Notes: generated by a model not told the origin, from the letters alone. Shown: positions 1-7,287, numbered from the stretch's first letter. The stretch is DNA of 11,740 nucleotides from Gammaproteobacteria bacterium (GCA_028064935.1 JAPTWT010000050.1:1-11740), one strand, 5' to 3'. Made by a program: numbers and translations.

Positions 1-2163
1 CTGGACGATGCGCGCCGTTGGGGGGATGTGGGTCTCGAGTGGGCGCGCCGCCATCCCGAAAGCGGCGCGGTGTTCTTCGAGACGAATGTGGCCGAGCTCG
101 CCGCCGGGCGCGGTTTCGCCGGCGCCTGGGAGGTGCTCGGTGCGCTCGCCGATCTCGCCCATGAACGCGGCCTGCCCGCAAGCCTGGCGCTGCCGGGGGC
201 GATCAAGGTGCGCGCGCTCCTGGGGACCGAGGGGCTCAGGGCGTGGTTGACGCGCGGGGCCGACGTCCTGAAGGCCGGACGCCTGCGCGGCGAGGCCTTT
301 TTCCGCTTGGAGGGGTCGGACAGCGATGAGGCCCTGAGGGCCGTGCTTCCGGGATTCCGCACCGCGGAGCATGAGCGCTTCCTGGCACTCGTCGCGCGCG
401 CCGCGTTTGGCGTGACCCCGGCGCTCGCGCCCGCGGGTCTTACGGTGGGGGCCCCGGCCTTCGTCGAGACCGACGGCCGTGTGCTGTTCGTGCCGCCGGC
501 GTTTCCAAGCCGCGAGCAGGCGCTCGCCGCGCTCTTGCACCATGCCGGCCACCTGCACTTTGGGACCTATGAGCAGGGGGCCATCGAGCGGCTGTTCGCC
601 CTGGCCGGAATGGCGCATCCGCCGTTGGATGCCGACCAGCGCGTCACCTGGCGGCCGTTGTTTGCGCTCTTCGGCGCCGATCTCGTGCGTTTTCAGGTCT
701 TGTTCGATCTGTGCGAGGACTTCCGCATCGATGCGCGCGTCCAGGCGCTGATGCCCAACCATGTCCCGCGGCTTTGCGCTCTGGCCACCACCCGCCCCGA
801 AGGTCCGGCGGGCGCCTATTTCGATCTCGCGCGCCACAGTCTCCAGGTGCTCGCCGGACAGGTGCCTCCTTCCGGCCCGTGGGCGAGGCTTCTTGCCCCC
901 GATGCCGACCTCACCACCGCCTGGGTCGAGGCGCGCGCGCTGTATGAGGGGTCCGCGCTCCCGGCGTTGAGTCTCGCCAGTCGTGACGCCGCCTACCTCC
1001 CCGGGCGGTCGCCTAATCACGCACGCCCTGTCTATCCGCGTGCGACGGGGCGCGAAGAGGCGCCAGAACCCGATGCCGATCCTCGCGCTACGCCCACCAC
1101 CGAGCCGGGCGCGGCGCGTCCAGCCCCGGTCAGTGCCGGTCATGACCCGGACATGGAGCTCCCCCCCGAGGATACGAGCGGTTCGGGTGGTCGGGTCGGC
1201 GTCGGCAAGCCCCAGCCGGCCGCGGGCGGCGCGCGTCGCCGCCGACTGCGGCCGCCGGGAGAGGGTCTCCCCTACCCGGAATGGGACTATCGCGACAACA
1301 CCTACCGGCGCGACTGGACGCGCGTAGTGGAGCGTGCCCTGGTGGAGCGGGATCTCGCCTGCGCACACGCGCTTATGGCCCGCCATGCCCCGGTCTTGCA
1401 GCGGCTCAAGCGTGCTATCCAGGCCGAGAAGCCGCGCCGCGTAGCGCCGCAACGACGCCAAAACGAGGGCGAGGAGCTCGATCTCGACGCGGCCGTGGAG
1501 TATGTCACCGACCGGCGCACCGGGGCCCGGCCGGCGCCGCGCATCTATCGCCGACGCCGCCACCTGGTGCGCGACACCGGGGTGTTGCTGCTCGCCGATC
1601 TTTCGACCTCCATCATGCAGCAGGCCGCCGATGGCGAAGGCCGGGTGGTGGACCGCATGAAGGCCGCGCTCCTGCTGTTTGCGCGCGCCCTGGAGGAGGT
1701 CGGCGACTACTATGCCATCGCCGGGTTTGCCTCCAAGTATCGCGATGCCGTGAGCTATTATCCGATCAAGGATTTCGCGCGGCGCCTGACGCCCGAGACC
1801 GAGGCCATGCTCGGCGGACTCTCCGGGCGCCTTGCCACCCGCATGGGGGCCGCCATTCGCCATGCCTGCGTGCGGTTCGGCGAATCCCCGGCGGCGCGCC
1901 GCCTGCTGCTCATCCTCTCGGACGGCCGCCCCGCCGATTATGATGACGGCGGCGATGAGCGCTATCTCCACGAGGACACGCGCATGGCGGTGAAGGAGGC
2001 GGCGGAGCAGGGCATACACGCGTTTTGCATTACGCTCGATGCCTCTGGTTCGGCCTATCTGGAACGTATCTTCGGGCGCGGCCATTTTCTGGTGATCGAC
2101 CGACTCGATGACCTGCCACGGCGTCTGCCGCAGGTTTATCTCAGGCTGCGCCGGGGCGCGTGA
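1..2163 (+). CDS. NorD/CbbO-like VWA-domain protein (5' end outside window)
   Basis: The frame is open from base 1 and 720 residues are visible. An in-frame GTG at 28 exists, but codons 1-9 already read as protein of the same character, so the true start is probably upstream. The first ~130 codons are helical, Leu/Ala-rich repeats. Codons 180-186 read HHAGHLH and 238-244 CEDFRID, resembling the degenerate metallopeptidase-like core of NorD/CbbO/CobT relatives. A low-complexity Pro/Arg/acidic linker spans about 340-420, followed by YPEWDYRDN. The C-terminal third is a von Willebrand A domain with an intact MIDAS: DLSTS at 533-537, TRMGAAIRHA in the second loop and LSDGRP with D641. NorD and CbbO partner MoxR-type AAA+ ATPases (NorQ, CbbQ) to activate nitric oxide reductase or Rubisco. 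Which target applies cannot be decided, because no ATPase or enzyme gene is visible. It converges on the methyltransferase gene across a 22-base gap. Confidence 0.8.
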   Translation: MDDARRWGDVGLEWARRHPESGAVFFETNVAELAAGRGFAGAWEVLGALADLAHERGLPASLALPGAIKVRALLGTEGLRAWLTRGADVLKAGRLRGEAFFRLEGSDSDEALRAVLPGFRTAEHERFLALVARAAFGVTPALAPAGLTVGAPAFVETDGRVLFVPPAFPSREQALAALLHHAGHLHFGTYEQGAIERLFALAGMAHPPLDADQRVTWRPLFALFGADLVRFQVLFDLCEDFRIDARVQALMPNHVPRLCALATTRPEGPAGAYFDLARHSLQVLAGQVPPSGPWARLLAPDADLTTAWVEARALYEGSALPALSLASRDAAYLPGRSPNHARPVYPRATGREEAPEPDADPRATPTTEPGAARPAPVSAGHDPDMELPPEDTSGSGGRVGVGKPQPAAGGARRRRLRPPGEGLPYPEWDYRDNTYRRDWTRVVERALVERDLACAHALMARHAPVLQRLKRAIQAEKPRRVAPQRRQNEGEELDLDAAVEYVTDRRTGARPAPRIYRRRRHLVRDTGVLLLADLSTSIMQQAADGEGRVVDRMKAALLLFARALEEVGDYYAIAGFASKYRDAVSYYPIKDFARRLTPETEAMLGGLSGRLATRMGAAIRHACVRFGESPAARRLLLILSDGRPADYDDGGDERYLHEDTRMAVKEAAEQGIHAFCITLDASGSAYLERIFGRGHFLVIDRLDDLPRRLPQVYLRLRRGA

Positions 2164-2185
2164 CGGGTCGGCCCGCGACCTTGGC

Positions 2186-3337
2186 CTAGAGGGCCAGCGC
2201 GCGGCTGCGGTCGAGCAGGCGGAAGCCCTGGAGCGGGGCGTCAAGGCCACGACTAAAGGCGATGACCTTGAAGAGCTCCCCCATCTCGTGCGGGAGCGTG
2301 AGGCGCTTGATCGCCTGGCGCGCAAGCAGGGCCGCGCGTTCATCGGCGGGCATGTCATCGCCGATACCGAGCGCGAGCAGGAACGCACCCTGGCTCGTAT
2401 AGCCGGCGAGGTCGAGCCCGAGGGCGCGCGCGGCGCGCGCGGCGGCCGTGAAGTCCACATGGACGGTGATGTCCTGAAGGCCCGGCAGGATCAAGGGGTC
2501 GGGGTGCGCATGCTGGCGAAAGTGACACATGAGTGTCCCTTGGCGGCGCTGCGGATGGTAGAACTCGGCGCGCGGGAAGCCATAGTCGATAAGCAGGATC
2601 ACGCCGTGCCCGAGATGCGCCGAGGCCTGCTGAAGGAAGGCGTCGACGCCCGGCAGGATCTCGGATTCATAGCCGTCGGCGAGCGCCAGATCGGCAAGCG
2701 CGGCGGTCATTTCCCGATCCGCCGGACCTTCACGGACGGCCAACGTCCCGGTGTCGTCGCGTACCACGAACAGCGGATGGGCGCGGCCTTCGCGCATGCG
2801 AAATCGCTGCGCCGGGAGCGCATCCAGGAGTTCGTTGGCGACGATGATCACGGCCTCGTCATCCGGCCAGTCGGCGACCACCGACACGCGGTCGGCCCAC
2901 TGCGGGATCTCGGAGGCCACGCGTGATTGCGCCTCGTCGCGTCGCTTCGCGCTTCGCTCTATCATCCAGTAGCGGTCCGGGAGTCGGCCGACGCGCCCCA
3001 GGGCCTTCAGGGTATCCACCGCCAGCTGGCCGTTTCCCGAGCCCACCTCCATGATGGCGCCTTTGCGATCGGCGAGGATCGCTGCCCACTGGTGGGCGAG
3101 GATCTCGGCCATGTGCGCGGATAAGAGCGGGGCGGTGACATAGTCCCCGTGCGCCCCGAACACGGCCCGTGCGGCATAATAGCCGCATTCATGGTCATAG
3201 AGCGCCCATCCCATATAATCGATGAACGCCAGCGGACCGCGCGCGAGCAGCGCGTCGAGGGCCTGTTCGTGGCGTACGAGCGCGGCGTGCTCGGCGGGCG
3301 CGAGTGTCGCCCAAGGGGGGAGGGCAGGGCTTGGCAT
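2186..3337 (-). CDS. MidA/NDUFAF7-family SAM-dependent methyltransferase
   Basis: A 383-residue class I methyltransferase of the MidA (DUF185, Methyltransf_28) family, near the usual family length. Visible blocks with M1 at 3337 are: FIDYMGWALYDHECGYY near residue 40, HGDYVTAP near 64, the SAM-binding glycine loop MEVGSGNGQLA at 96-106, NELLDALPAQRF around 168-179 and LLIDYGFPRAEFYHP near 250-261. Human NDUFAF7 methylates an arginine in the complex I subunit NDUFS2. Bacterial substrates are less clear, so the substrate is left open. In the family the block after GDF usually continues TxPExS.xFG; here it reads TAPLLSAHMA, lacking the Glu and Gly. The ATG at 3337 is chosen because the typical N-terminus (P-x-L-x-P) starts there; a GTG at 3379 would add 14 residues and run into the leader of the divergent reductase gene. 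Neither start has a clear Shine-Dalgarno sequence. Confidence 0.85.
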   Translation of the reverse strand: MPSPALPPWATLAPAEHAALVRHEQALDALLARGPLAFIDYMGWALYDHECGYYAARAVFGAHGDYVTAPLLSAHMAEILAHQWAAILADRKGAIMEVGSGNGQLAVDTLKALGRVGRLPDRYWMIERSAKRRDEAQSRVASEIPQWADRVSVVADWPDDEAVIIVANELLDALPAQRFRMREGRAHPLFVVRDDTGTLAVREGPADREMTAALADLALADGYESEILPGVDAFLQQASAHLGHGVILLIDYGFPRAEFYHPQRRQGTLMCHFRQHAHPDPLILPGLQDITVHVDFTAAARAARALGLDLAGYTSQGAFLLALGIGDDMPADERAALLARQAIKRLTLPHEMGELFKVIAFSRGLDAPLQGFRLLDRSRALAL

Positions 3338-3381
3338 CGTTAGGGAGGTCTGAACGTTGATGAGGGAATATTGTGGCACAC

Positions 3382-3389
3382 GAGGAGGG
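3382..3389 (+). promoter_or_regulatory. Ribosome binding site of the pteridine reductase gene
   Basis: GAGGAGGG lies 4 bases (3390-3393) before the ATG at 3394. It is a near-perfect anti-Shine-Dalgarno match and fixes the start of the reductase. The whole divergent gap between 3337 and 3394 is only 56 bases, so any promoters of the two genes must overlap each other or lie within the opposite gene. Confidence 0.7.
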
Positions 3390-3393
3390 ATCG

Positions 3394-4137
3394 ATGCAGG
3401 GGTCGTGTGAGCCCGTGGTCCTGGTGACCGGCGGCGCGCGCCGTTTAGGGGCTGCGATCGTGCGCCATCTACACGCGCGCGGCCTGTCCGTCGTCGTGCA
3501 CTATCGGTCGTCGACCGACGAGGCGCGGCGCCTGCAGGCGGAGCTCGAGGCGTTGCGGCCCGGTACGGTGGCCCTGGTGGCCGCCGACATCCTGGCGCCG
3601 GATGCCCCGCGGGTATTGGTCGAGGCCGCGCTCGCGCGCTTCGGGCGGCTCGATCTGCTCGTGAACAATGCCTCGACCTTCTACGAGACGCCCCTCGATA
3701 CCGCAGGCTACGCGCACTGGGACGATCTCATGGGCACCAATCTGCGCGCCCCCTTCTTTCTTTGCCAATCCGCCGCGCCCCACCTCGCCGCGCGCGCCGG
3801 CGCCATCGTCAACATGACCGATATCCATGCCCACCGGCCGCTCAAGGATTTTCCGATCTATAGCGTCGCCAAGGCGGGTCTTGCCATGCTCACGCAGTCC
3901 CTGGCGCGGGAACTGGCGCCGCGCGTGCGCGTGAACGGGGTGGCGCCGGGCGCCATCCTCTGGCCGGAGGTGGGCGCCGATGAGGCGGAGCGCGCGCGGG
4001 TGCTGGCGCGCATCCCGCTGCATCGTACCGGCGCGCCCGAGGATATCGCGCGTGCGGTGGCGTTTTTGCTGCTCGACGCCCCATACGTCACCGGCCAGAT
4101 CCTGGCGGTTGACGGCGGACGGTCGACGATGCTCTAA
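3394..4137 (+). CDS. folM: Pteridine reductase (short-chain dehydrogenase, FolM/PTR1-like)
   Basis: A 247-residue Rossmann-fold NADPH-dependent reductase. The nucleotide-binding loop is TGGARRLG (12-19), the TGxxxRxG form typical of pteridine reductases rather than the usual TGxxxGxG. LVNNAS lies at 89-94. The catalytic Ser of ordinary short-chain dehydrogenases is replaced by Asp143, which is 13 residues before Tyr156, with Lys160 completing YSVAK. This matches the D181-Y194-K198 arrangement of Leishmania PTR1. Such enzymes reduce dihydropterins, and some reduce dihydrofolate, in the cytoplasm. A likely physiological role is dihydromonapterin or folate reduction, consistent with folB about 0.9 kb away. 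The ATG at 3394 is preceded by GAGGAGGG with a 5-base gap, which decides it over the in-frame GTG at 3373. The gene ends 8 bases from the convergent beta-barrel gene. The reductase class is well supported; the folM symbol is by analogy. Confidence 0.85.
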   Translation: MQGSCEPVVLVTGGARRLGAAIVRHLHARGLSVVVHYRSSTDEARRLQAELEALRPGTVALVAADILAPDAPRVLVEAALARFGRLDLLVNNASTFYETPLDTAGYAHWDDLMGTNLRAPFFLCQSAAPHLAARAGAIVNMTDIHAHRPLKDFPIYSVAKAGLAMLTQSLARELAPRVRVNGVAPGAILWPEVGADEAERARVLARIPLHRTGAPEDIARAVAFLLLDAPYVTGQILAVDGGRSTML

Positions 4138-4145
4138 GGTATGCC

Positions 4146-4709
4146 TCAACCGAAGTGGTAGGTGGCGCCCAGGAGCACGGAGTTGATGTCGAGATCATGG
4201 CCGTTGACGGCCATGGCGCGATAGATGCGGTATTCAAGGCGTAGGCCGATATGAGGCCTCAGGCGATAGGAGACGCCGAGGCCATAAAACTCCTGATGCA
4301 GTTCCTCGAGTATGTCGTTTTGCGCGGAACGGCCCGTAACCCGATGCTCACCGCCGCCGCTCGTGCCTATCGTCGACCAGTCCACGAAGCCGAGACGTCC
4401 ATAGACGCGCAGCCGGCGTCCGAATCGCGGTCCCGCGGTCAGTGACACGTCGACATTGTTGATCACATTCGTGTAGGGCTGGCCCTGATCGCTGCCGCTC
4501 CAGCGACCAAGGCGATTATAGCCGGCCTCCACGCTAAACCAGGAGTCGATGGCGTAACCGGCGTAGATCCCGGCGCTCGCGGAGCCACCGAGGCCCTGGA
4601 TGTTGGAGGCGCCGACATTGGCCCCGGTATAGAAGCCGGCGGCATGGGCGGCGGAGAATGATAAGGTACCGATCAATGCGGCGATGGCCGTGCGGTATGT
4701 CTTGGGCAT
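4146..4709 (-). CDS. Small outer-membrane beta-barrel protein
   Basis: A 187-residue precursor. Residues 1-23 form a Sec signal peptide: PKTYR basic start, hydrophobic AIAALIGTLSFS core and AHA cleavage site before AGFYTG. The mature ~164 residues alternate polar and hydrophobic residues in short Gly/aromatic-rich strands (for example FYTGANVGAS, SAGIYAGYAI, WFSVEAGYNRL, VSLTAGPRFG, LRVYGRLGF, FYGLGVSYRL, IGLRLEYRIY) and end in LLGATYHFG. This fits an eight-stranded OmpX/OmpA-barrel type (OMP_b-brl) protein, with no peptidoglycan-binding OmpA domain following. The last residue is Gly, with Phe just before it, rather than the usual terminal Phe. The ATG at 4709 is chosen because the signal peptide starts there and AAGGA lies 10 bases upstream; a GTG at 4748 would add 13 residues ahead of it. 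Its function beyond residence in the outer membrane cannot be told. It sits between two pterin genes without an obvious link to them. Confidence 0.8.
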   Translation of the reverse strand: MPKTYRTAIAALIGTLSFSAAHAAGFYTGANVGASNIQGLGGSASAGIYAGYAIDSWFSVEAGYNRLGRWSGSDQGQPYTNVINNVDVSLTAGPRFGRRLRVYGRLGFVDWSTIGTSGGGEHRVTGRSAQNDILEELHQEFYGLGVSYRLRPHIGLRLEYRIYRAMAVNGHDLDINSVLLGATYHFG

Positions 4710-4816
4710 GAAGCAATGATCCTTGGGCAATAGGATAGATAGGAGCACTCCCCCAAACGGCGTCGGCTATGAGGAAGCGGGTGATGCGCTATACCAAAAG
4801 CAGAGGCGACGATGTA

Positions 4817-4845
4817 AGGTTACAGCGGTCGGGTCGGTGTGGCAA
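4817..4845 (-). promoter_or_regulatory. Possible promoter for the beta-barrel gene
   Basis: On the minus strand a TTGCCA -35-like box (4845-4840) is followed after 17 bases by TAACCT (4822-4817). The -35 match is good (5 of 6) and the -10 match is poor (3 of 6). It would give a leader of about 100 bases before the ATG at 4709. The rest of the 294-base stretch 4710-5003 holds no convincing gene: open frames there are short, lack ribosome binding sites and show no recognisable protein. I saw no clear terminator after folB in it. Confidence 0.22.
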
Positions 4846-5003
4846 AGGATGGTGGGCGTAGCCGCTCACCGCAGGCCGGATTCGGGGACCTGCCTTGGGC
4901 GCCGCAAGCGCGCGGTGGCGATTCGCGTAGACTGATTATGGTTCCGTCATTCTCGATGAATTCTGGCGCAATACGCTCGGACCGGCACGAATACCGACAT
5001 CGA

Positions 5004-5390
5004 TCAAGGGTCGATCCGGCGCCGCTCTATCACAAGCCCGACCTGACCCGCGCCGCGGATCGCCCCGTGTTTATCGAGCCGCAGCCGCAGCCATGGGACC
5101 GGGAATTCCCGCAGGATGAGTCCCGCCACGCGCTCAGCCAAGGTCTCGACGAGGCGAAACTCCGAGGCCTCCACGAACGCGATGACGCGTTTCGCGACCG
5201 CCTTGTAGTCGAGGGTGTCGCGTAGGTCATCGGAGGTCGCGGCCGCGCGGATGTCGACACCCATGTCGAGATCAAGCACGATCGTCTGTCGGGTCTGGCG
5301 CTCCCAGTCCCAGATCCCGATGATGCAATCCACTCTCAGATCGTGTAAATACAGCACATCGCCACTGTCTTGGGGAACGCCGTCACGCAT
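5004..5390 (-). CDS. folB: Dihydroneopterin aldolase
   Basis: A 128-residue FolB, a cytoplasmic enzyme that splits 7,8-dihydroneopterin into 6-hydroxymethyl-7,8-dihydropterin and glycolaldehyde in tetrahydrofolate synthesis. The N-terminal block LRVDCIIGIWDWERQ carries the conserved Glu30. TSDDLRDTLDY carries Tyr62, and LVETLAERVAGLIL (80-93) is the family's central helix. The catalytic lysine is Lys107 in LDKHGAIRGAGQVGLVIER, where the usual KPGA is KHGA. Compared with E. coli FolB, the ATG at 5390 adds about 9 residues. An in-frame GTG at 5357 would begin two residues inside the usual start. Neither has a convincing ribosome binding site, so the start is uncertain. With the ATG start, the gene overlaps the divergent plsY by 21 bases. 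The enzyme assignment is firm. Confidence 0.92.
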   Translation of the reverse strand: MRDGVPQDSGDVLYLHDLRVDCIIGIWDWERQTRQTIVLDLDMGVDIRAAATSDDLRDTLDYKAVAKRVIAFVEASEFRLVETLAERVAGLILREFPVPWLRLRLDKHGAIRGAGQVGLVIERRRIDP

Positions 5391-6005
5391 ATCTCGATAT
5401 GGGCCTATGTTTTACCGGGGCTTGCCTATCTCCTCGGTTCGCTGTCCACGGCCGTTGTGACAAGCCGCCTGCTGGGGTTGCCCGACCCGCGCCACGCAGG
5501 CTCGGGAAATCCCGGGGCAACCAACGTATTGCGTCTCGGGGGCAAGAAGGCCGCCATTATCACCCTAATAGGCGACGTCCTCAAAGGGGCGCTCCCGGTG
5601 ATGCTGGCGCGGCTTCTTGGGGTGGCGCCGTGGATCGAGGCCTTGACCGCCTGGGCGGCGCTGCTCGGACATGTCTATCCGGTGTTCTTCCGTTTTCATG
5701 GCGGCAAGGGGGTTGCCACCGCCCTCGGGGTGCTCACGGCCATCAACCCGGTTGCCGGGGCGGGATTGCTCGGGATCTGGCTCGTGGTGGCGCTGATGTT
5801 TCGCTATTCGTCGCTGGCGGCGCTCACCGCCGCCGTGGCCGCGCCGTTCCTGATGGCCGCCACCCTGCGCCCGCATATCGGGCTCTTCTTTGCGATGACG
5901 TCGGCTATGAGCCTCTTGTTGTTGTGGCGCCATCGCACCAATATCCGCAATCTGCTCGCCGGGCGCGAGACCAAGATCGGCGCTAAGGCGGCGAAAGCTC
6001 GCTGA
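5370..6005 (+). CDS. plsY: Glycerol-3-phosphate acyltransferase PlsY
   Basis: A 211-residue inner-membrane enzyme that transfers the acyl group of acyl-phosphate to glycerol-3-phosphate, the first step of phospholipid synthesis. Several hydrophobic membrane segments are evident. The family's motifs are present: LLGSLSTA (21-28) leading to [19 protein letters not shown] (42-60), then [18 protein letters not shown] (100-117) with the PvF.[10 protein letters not shown] signature, and the C-terminal [17 protein letters not shown]. The only conventional start in frame before the first membrane segment is TTG at 5370; a stop at 5346 closes the frame upstream, and the next ATG (5599) is past motif 1. 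There is no clear Shine-Dalgarno sequence. It diverges from folB, as in E. coli, and its 3' end overlaps the convergent tsaD by 23 bases. Confidence 0.92.
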   Translation: MGNAVTHISIWAYVLPGLAYLLGSLSTAVVTSRLLGLPDPRHAGSGNPGATNVLRLGGKKAAIITLIGDVLKGALPVMLARLLGVAPWIEALTAWAALLGHVYPVFFRFHGGKGVATALGVLTAINPVAGAGLLGIWLVVALMFRYSSLAALTAAVAAPFLMAATLRPHIGLFFAMTSAMSLLLLWRHRTNIRNLLAGRETKIGAKAAKAR

Positions 6006-6993
6006 GCGGCCAGCGCGGGCGTACCCCGAAGCCGCCGTCATCGGTCTGCCCGGCGGCAAGTCGCAGGCAGCCGGCATAGGCGATCATCGCCCCGTTGTCG
6101 GTACAAAACGCCGGACGTGGATAGTAAAGGGTGGCGCCGAGCGCGCGCACCTCATCTGTGAGCCGTTCGCGCAATTTTTGGTTCGCCCCGACCCCGCCGG
6201 CAATGACGAGGCGTTCATGGCCGGTCTCTATCAGGGCCCGCCGGCACTTCACGGCCAATGTGTCGACGATCGCCTCCTGCAGGGCGCGCGCGAGGTCGCA
6301 GCGCCGCTGATCATCCAGCGGCTGCTCCTGGGAGGCCAACAAAAGCGCGGTCTTGAGGCCGCTGAAGCTGAATTCGAGCCCTGGGCGGTCGAGCAGCGGC
6401 CGCGGCAGTCTCAGCCCGATGTCGCGGCCCTCTGTGGCGGCGGCACTGATGGCCGGCCCCCCGGGATAACCGAGACCCAGGACCTGTGCGCTTTTATCGA
6501 AGGCCTCGCCCGCGGCATCGTCGCGCGACTCGCCCAGGATCTCATAGCGCCCGAGCGCGCGCACGTCGGCGAGGAGGGTATGGCCCCCTGAGACCAGCAG
6601 GGCGAGAAACGGAAAATCCGGGGCGTGGGTCTCCAGTCGCGGTGCCAGCAGATGGCCTTCGAGGTGGTGGATGCCCAGTGCCGGTATGGCGAGCGCGAAG
6701 GCCAGCGCCCGTGCCAGTGTCGCCCCCACCAGTAGCGCCCCGGCGAGGCCTGGCCCGGCGGTGTAGGCGATGGCATCAAGGTCGGTGGGCGTCACCTGCG
6801 CATCGTGCAACAGGGTGTCGATGAGCGGCAGGAGCTTCTGGATGTGGTCGCGGGAGGCGAGTTCGGGCACCACCCCGCCATAGATAGCGTGACTGATCTG
6901 GCTAAAGAGCGCATGGGCGCGCAGACCGGTGTCGTGGTCATAGAGGGCCACGCCGGTGTCGTCGCAGGAGGTCTCGATACCGAGCACGAGCAT
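5983..6993 (-). CDS. tsaD: tRNA N6-adenosine threonylcarbamoyltransferase TsaD
   Basis: A 336-residue cytoplasmic protein of the Kae1/TsaD family, almost exactly the family length. With TsaB and TsaE it transfers the threonylcarbamoyl group from TC-AMP to A37 of ANN-decoding tRNAs. It begins [14 protein letters not shown], the ASKHA-type phosphate loop. The metal site is GIHHLEGH (His110 and His114), with Asp299 in [18 protein letters not shown] lies at 134-139 and [13 protein letters not shown] near the C-terminus. The ATG at 6993 is chosen because the conserved N-terminus starts there and AAGGG lies 7 bases upstream; the frame stays open upstream to 7182 but reads as non-conserved, Arg-rich sequence. 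It is divergent from rpsU, the classic arrangement. Its product modifies ANN-reading tRNAs, a class that includes the CAU tRNA at the right end of the window. Confidence 0.96.
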   Translation of the reverse strand: MLVLGIETSCDDTGVALYDHDTGLRAHALFSQISHAIYGGVVPELASRDHIQKLLPLIDTLLHDAQVTPTDLDAIAYTAGPGLAGALLVGATLARALAFALAIPALGIHHLEGHLLAPRLETHAPDFPFLALLVSGGHTLLADVRALGRYEILGESRDDAAGEAFDKSAQVLGLGYPGGPAISAAATEGRDIGLRLPRPLLDRPGLEFSFSGLKTALLLASQEQPLDDQRRCDLARALQEAIVDTLAVKCRRALIETGHERLVIAGGVGANQKLRERLTDEVRALGATLYYPRPAFCTDNGAMIAYAGCLRLAAGQTDDGGFGVRPRWPLSELSPP

Positions 6994-7143
6994 GGGGTGG
7001 CCCTTAGGGTTCAGGAAACGACGAAGCTTACCGCCGGTCCGCGTCCGCCACCAGCCAGCTGTCCGCGGTCTCAGGGCGCAGTCCTCGTGACCTCTCTCTG
7101 TATTGGCGCGATATAAAATTGGTAAGCGCACGCCTACATAAGT

Positions 7144-7175
7144 CGCCATCGGCCGCCCGCGGGCGGCGATCGGCG
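7144..7175. repeat. GC-rich extended inverted repeat in the tsaD-rpsU gap
   Basis: Bases 7152-7167 form a perfect 16-base palindrome (GCCGCCCG followed by its own reverse complement). Pairing resumes outside it after single unpaired bases (7151 and 7171): ATC at 7148-7150 with GAT at 7168-7170, then CGCC at 7144-7147 with GGCG at 7172-7175. About 15 base pairs are possible. No T-run follows on either strand, so it does not look like an intrinsic terminator, and the flanking genes diverge so neither needs one here. It lies about 30 bases before the proposed rpsU -35 box. An operator or a structured leader on the tsaD transcript are both possible. Confidence 0.55.
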
Positions 7176-7203
7176 AAGCCATGGGCTAAAACCAAGGGCT
7201 TTA

Positions 7204-7232
7204 TGTACAAATCGCCCGGTGCGCGTTAGAAT
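7204..7232 (+). promoter_or_regulatory. Probable sigma-70 promoter for rpsU-yqeY-dnaG
   Basis: TGTACA (7204-7209, 4 of 6 to consensus) and TAGAAT (7227-7232, 5 of 6) are separated by exactly 17 bases. Transcription would start near 7239 and give a leader of about 50 bases to the rpsU ATG at 7288. This is the only good forward promoter seen in the 294-base gap between tsaD and rpsU. An AT-rich patch at 7110-7119 (TATATC on the minus strand) could be the -10 of the tsaD promoter, but I found no -35 partner for it. Confidence 0.5.
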
Positions 7233-7287
7233 CCGCCGTTTACTAAGGGCCGTCGGCTCAACTATTCAAGCGAGGTGTATTGCGTCT

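Noticed and set aside
1281..1943. A 220-codon second frame inside the VWA gene
   Set aside because: It lies over the MIDAS region of the VWA domain in another frame and reads as Arg/Pro/Gly-rich low-complexity sequence.
2166..2180. GGTCG-GCCCG-CGACC hairpin between the convergent VWA and MidA genes as a bidirectional terminator
   Set aside because: Only five base pairs and no T-run on either strand; too weak to call.
2108..2926. A 272-codon plus-strand frame opposite the MidA gene, and a 226-codon minus frame (3469-4149) opposite the reductase
   Set aside because: Both are shadows of well-supported genes and have no conserved motifs.
3338..3393. Promoter boxes in the 56-base gap between MidA and the reductase
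   Set aside because: AT-rich bases near 3367-3374 could be a -10 on either strand, but no acceptable -35 at proper spacing was found.
4851..4870. Seven-pair hairpin in the gap upstream of the beta-barrel gene
   Set aside because: It contains a G-T pair that becomes an A-C mismatch on the minus strand, where the gene is transcribed, and there is no T-run. Chance structure is likely in this GC-rich DNA.
4723..4935. A 70-codon plus-strand frame in the gap between the beta-barrel gene and folB
   Set aside because: No ribosome binding site, no recognisable sequence, and it overlaps the start of the barrel gene's leader.
6994..7182. N-terminal extension of TsaD to an upstream start at 7182
   Set aside because: The extra 63 residues are not part of the family and include the GC palindrome; ATG 6993 has a ribosome binding site and the conserved N-terminus.
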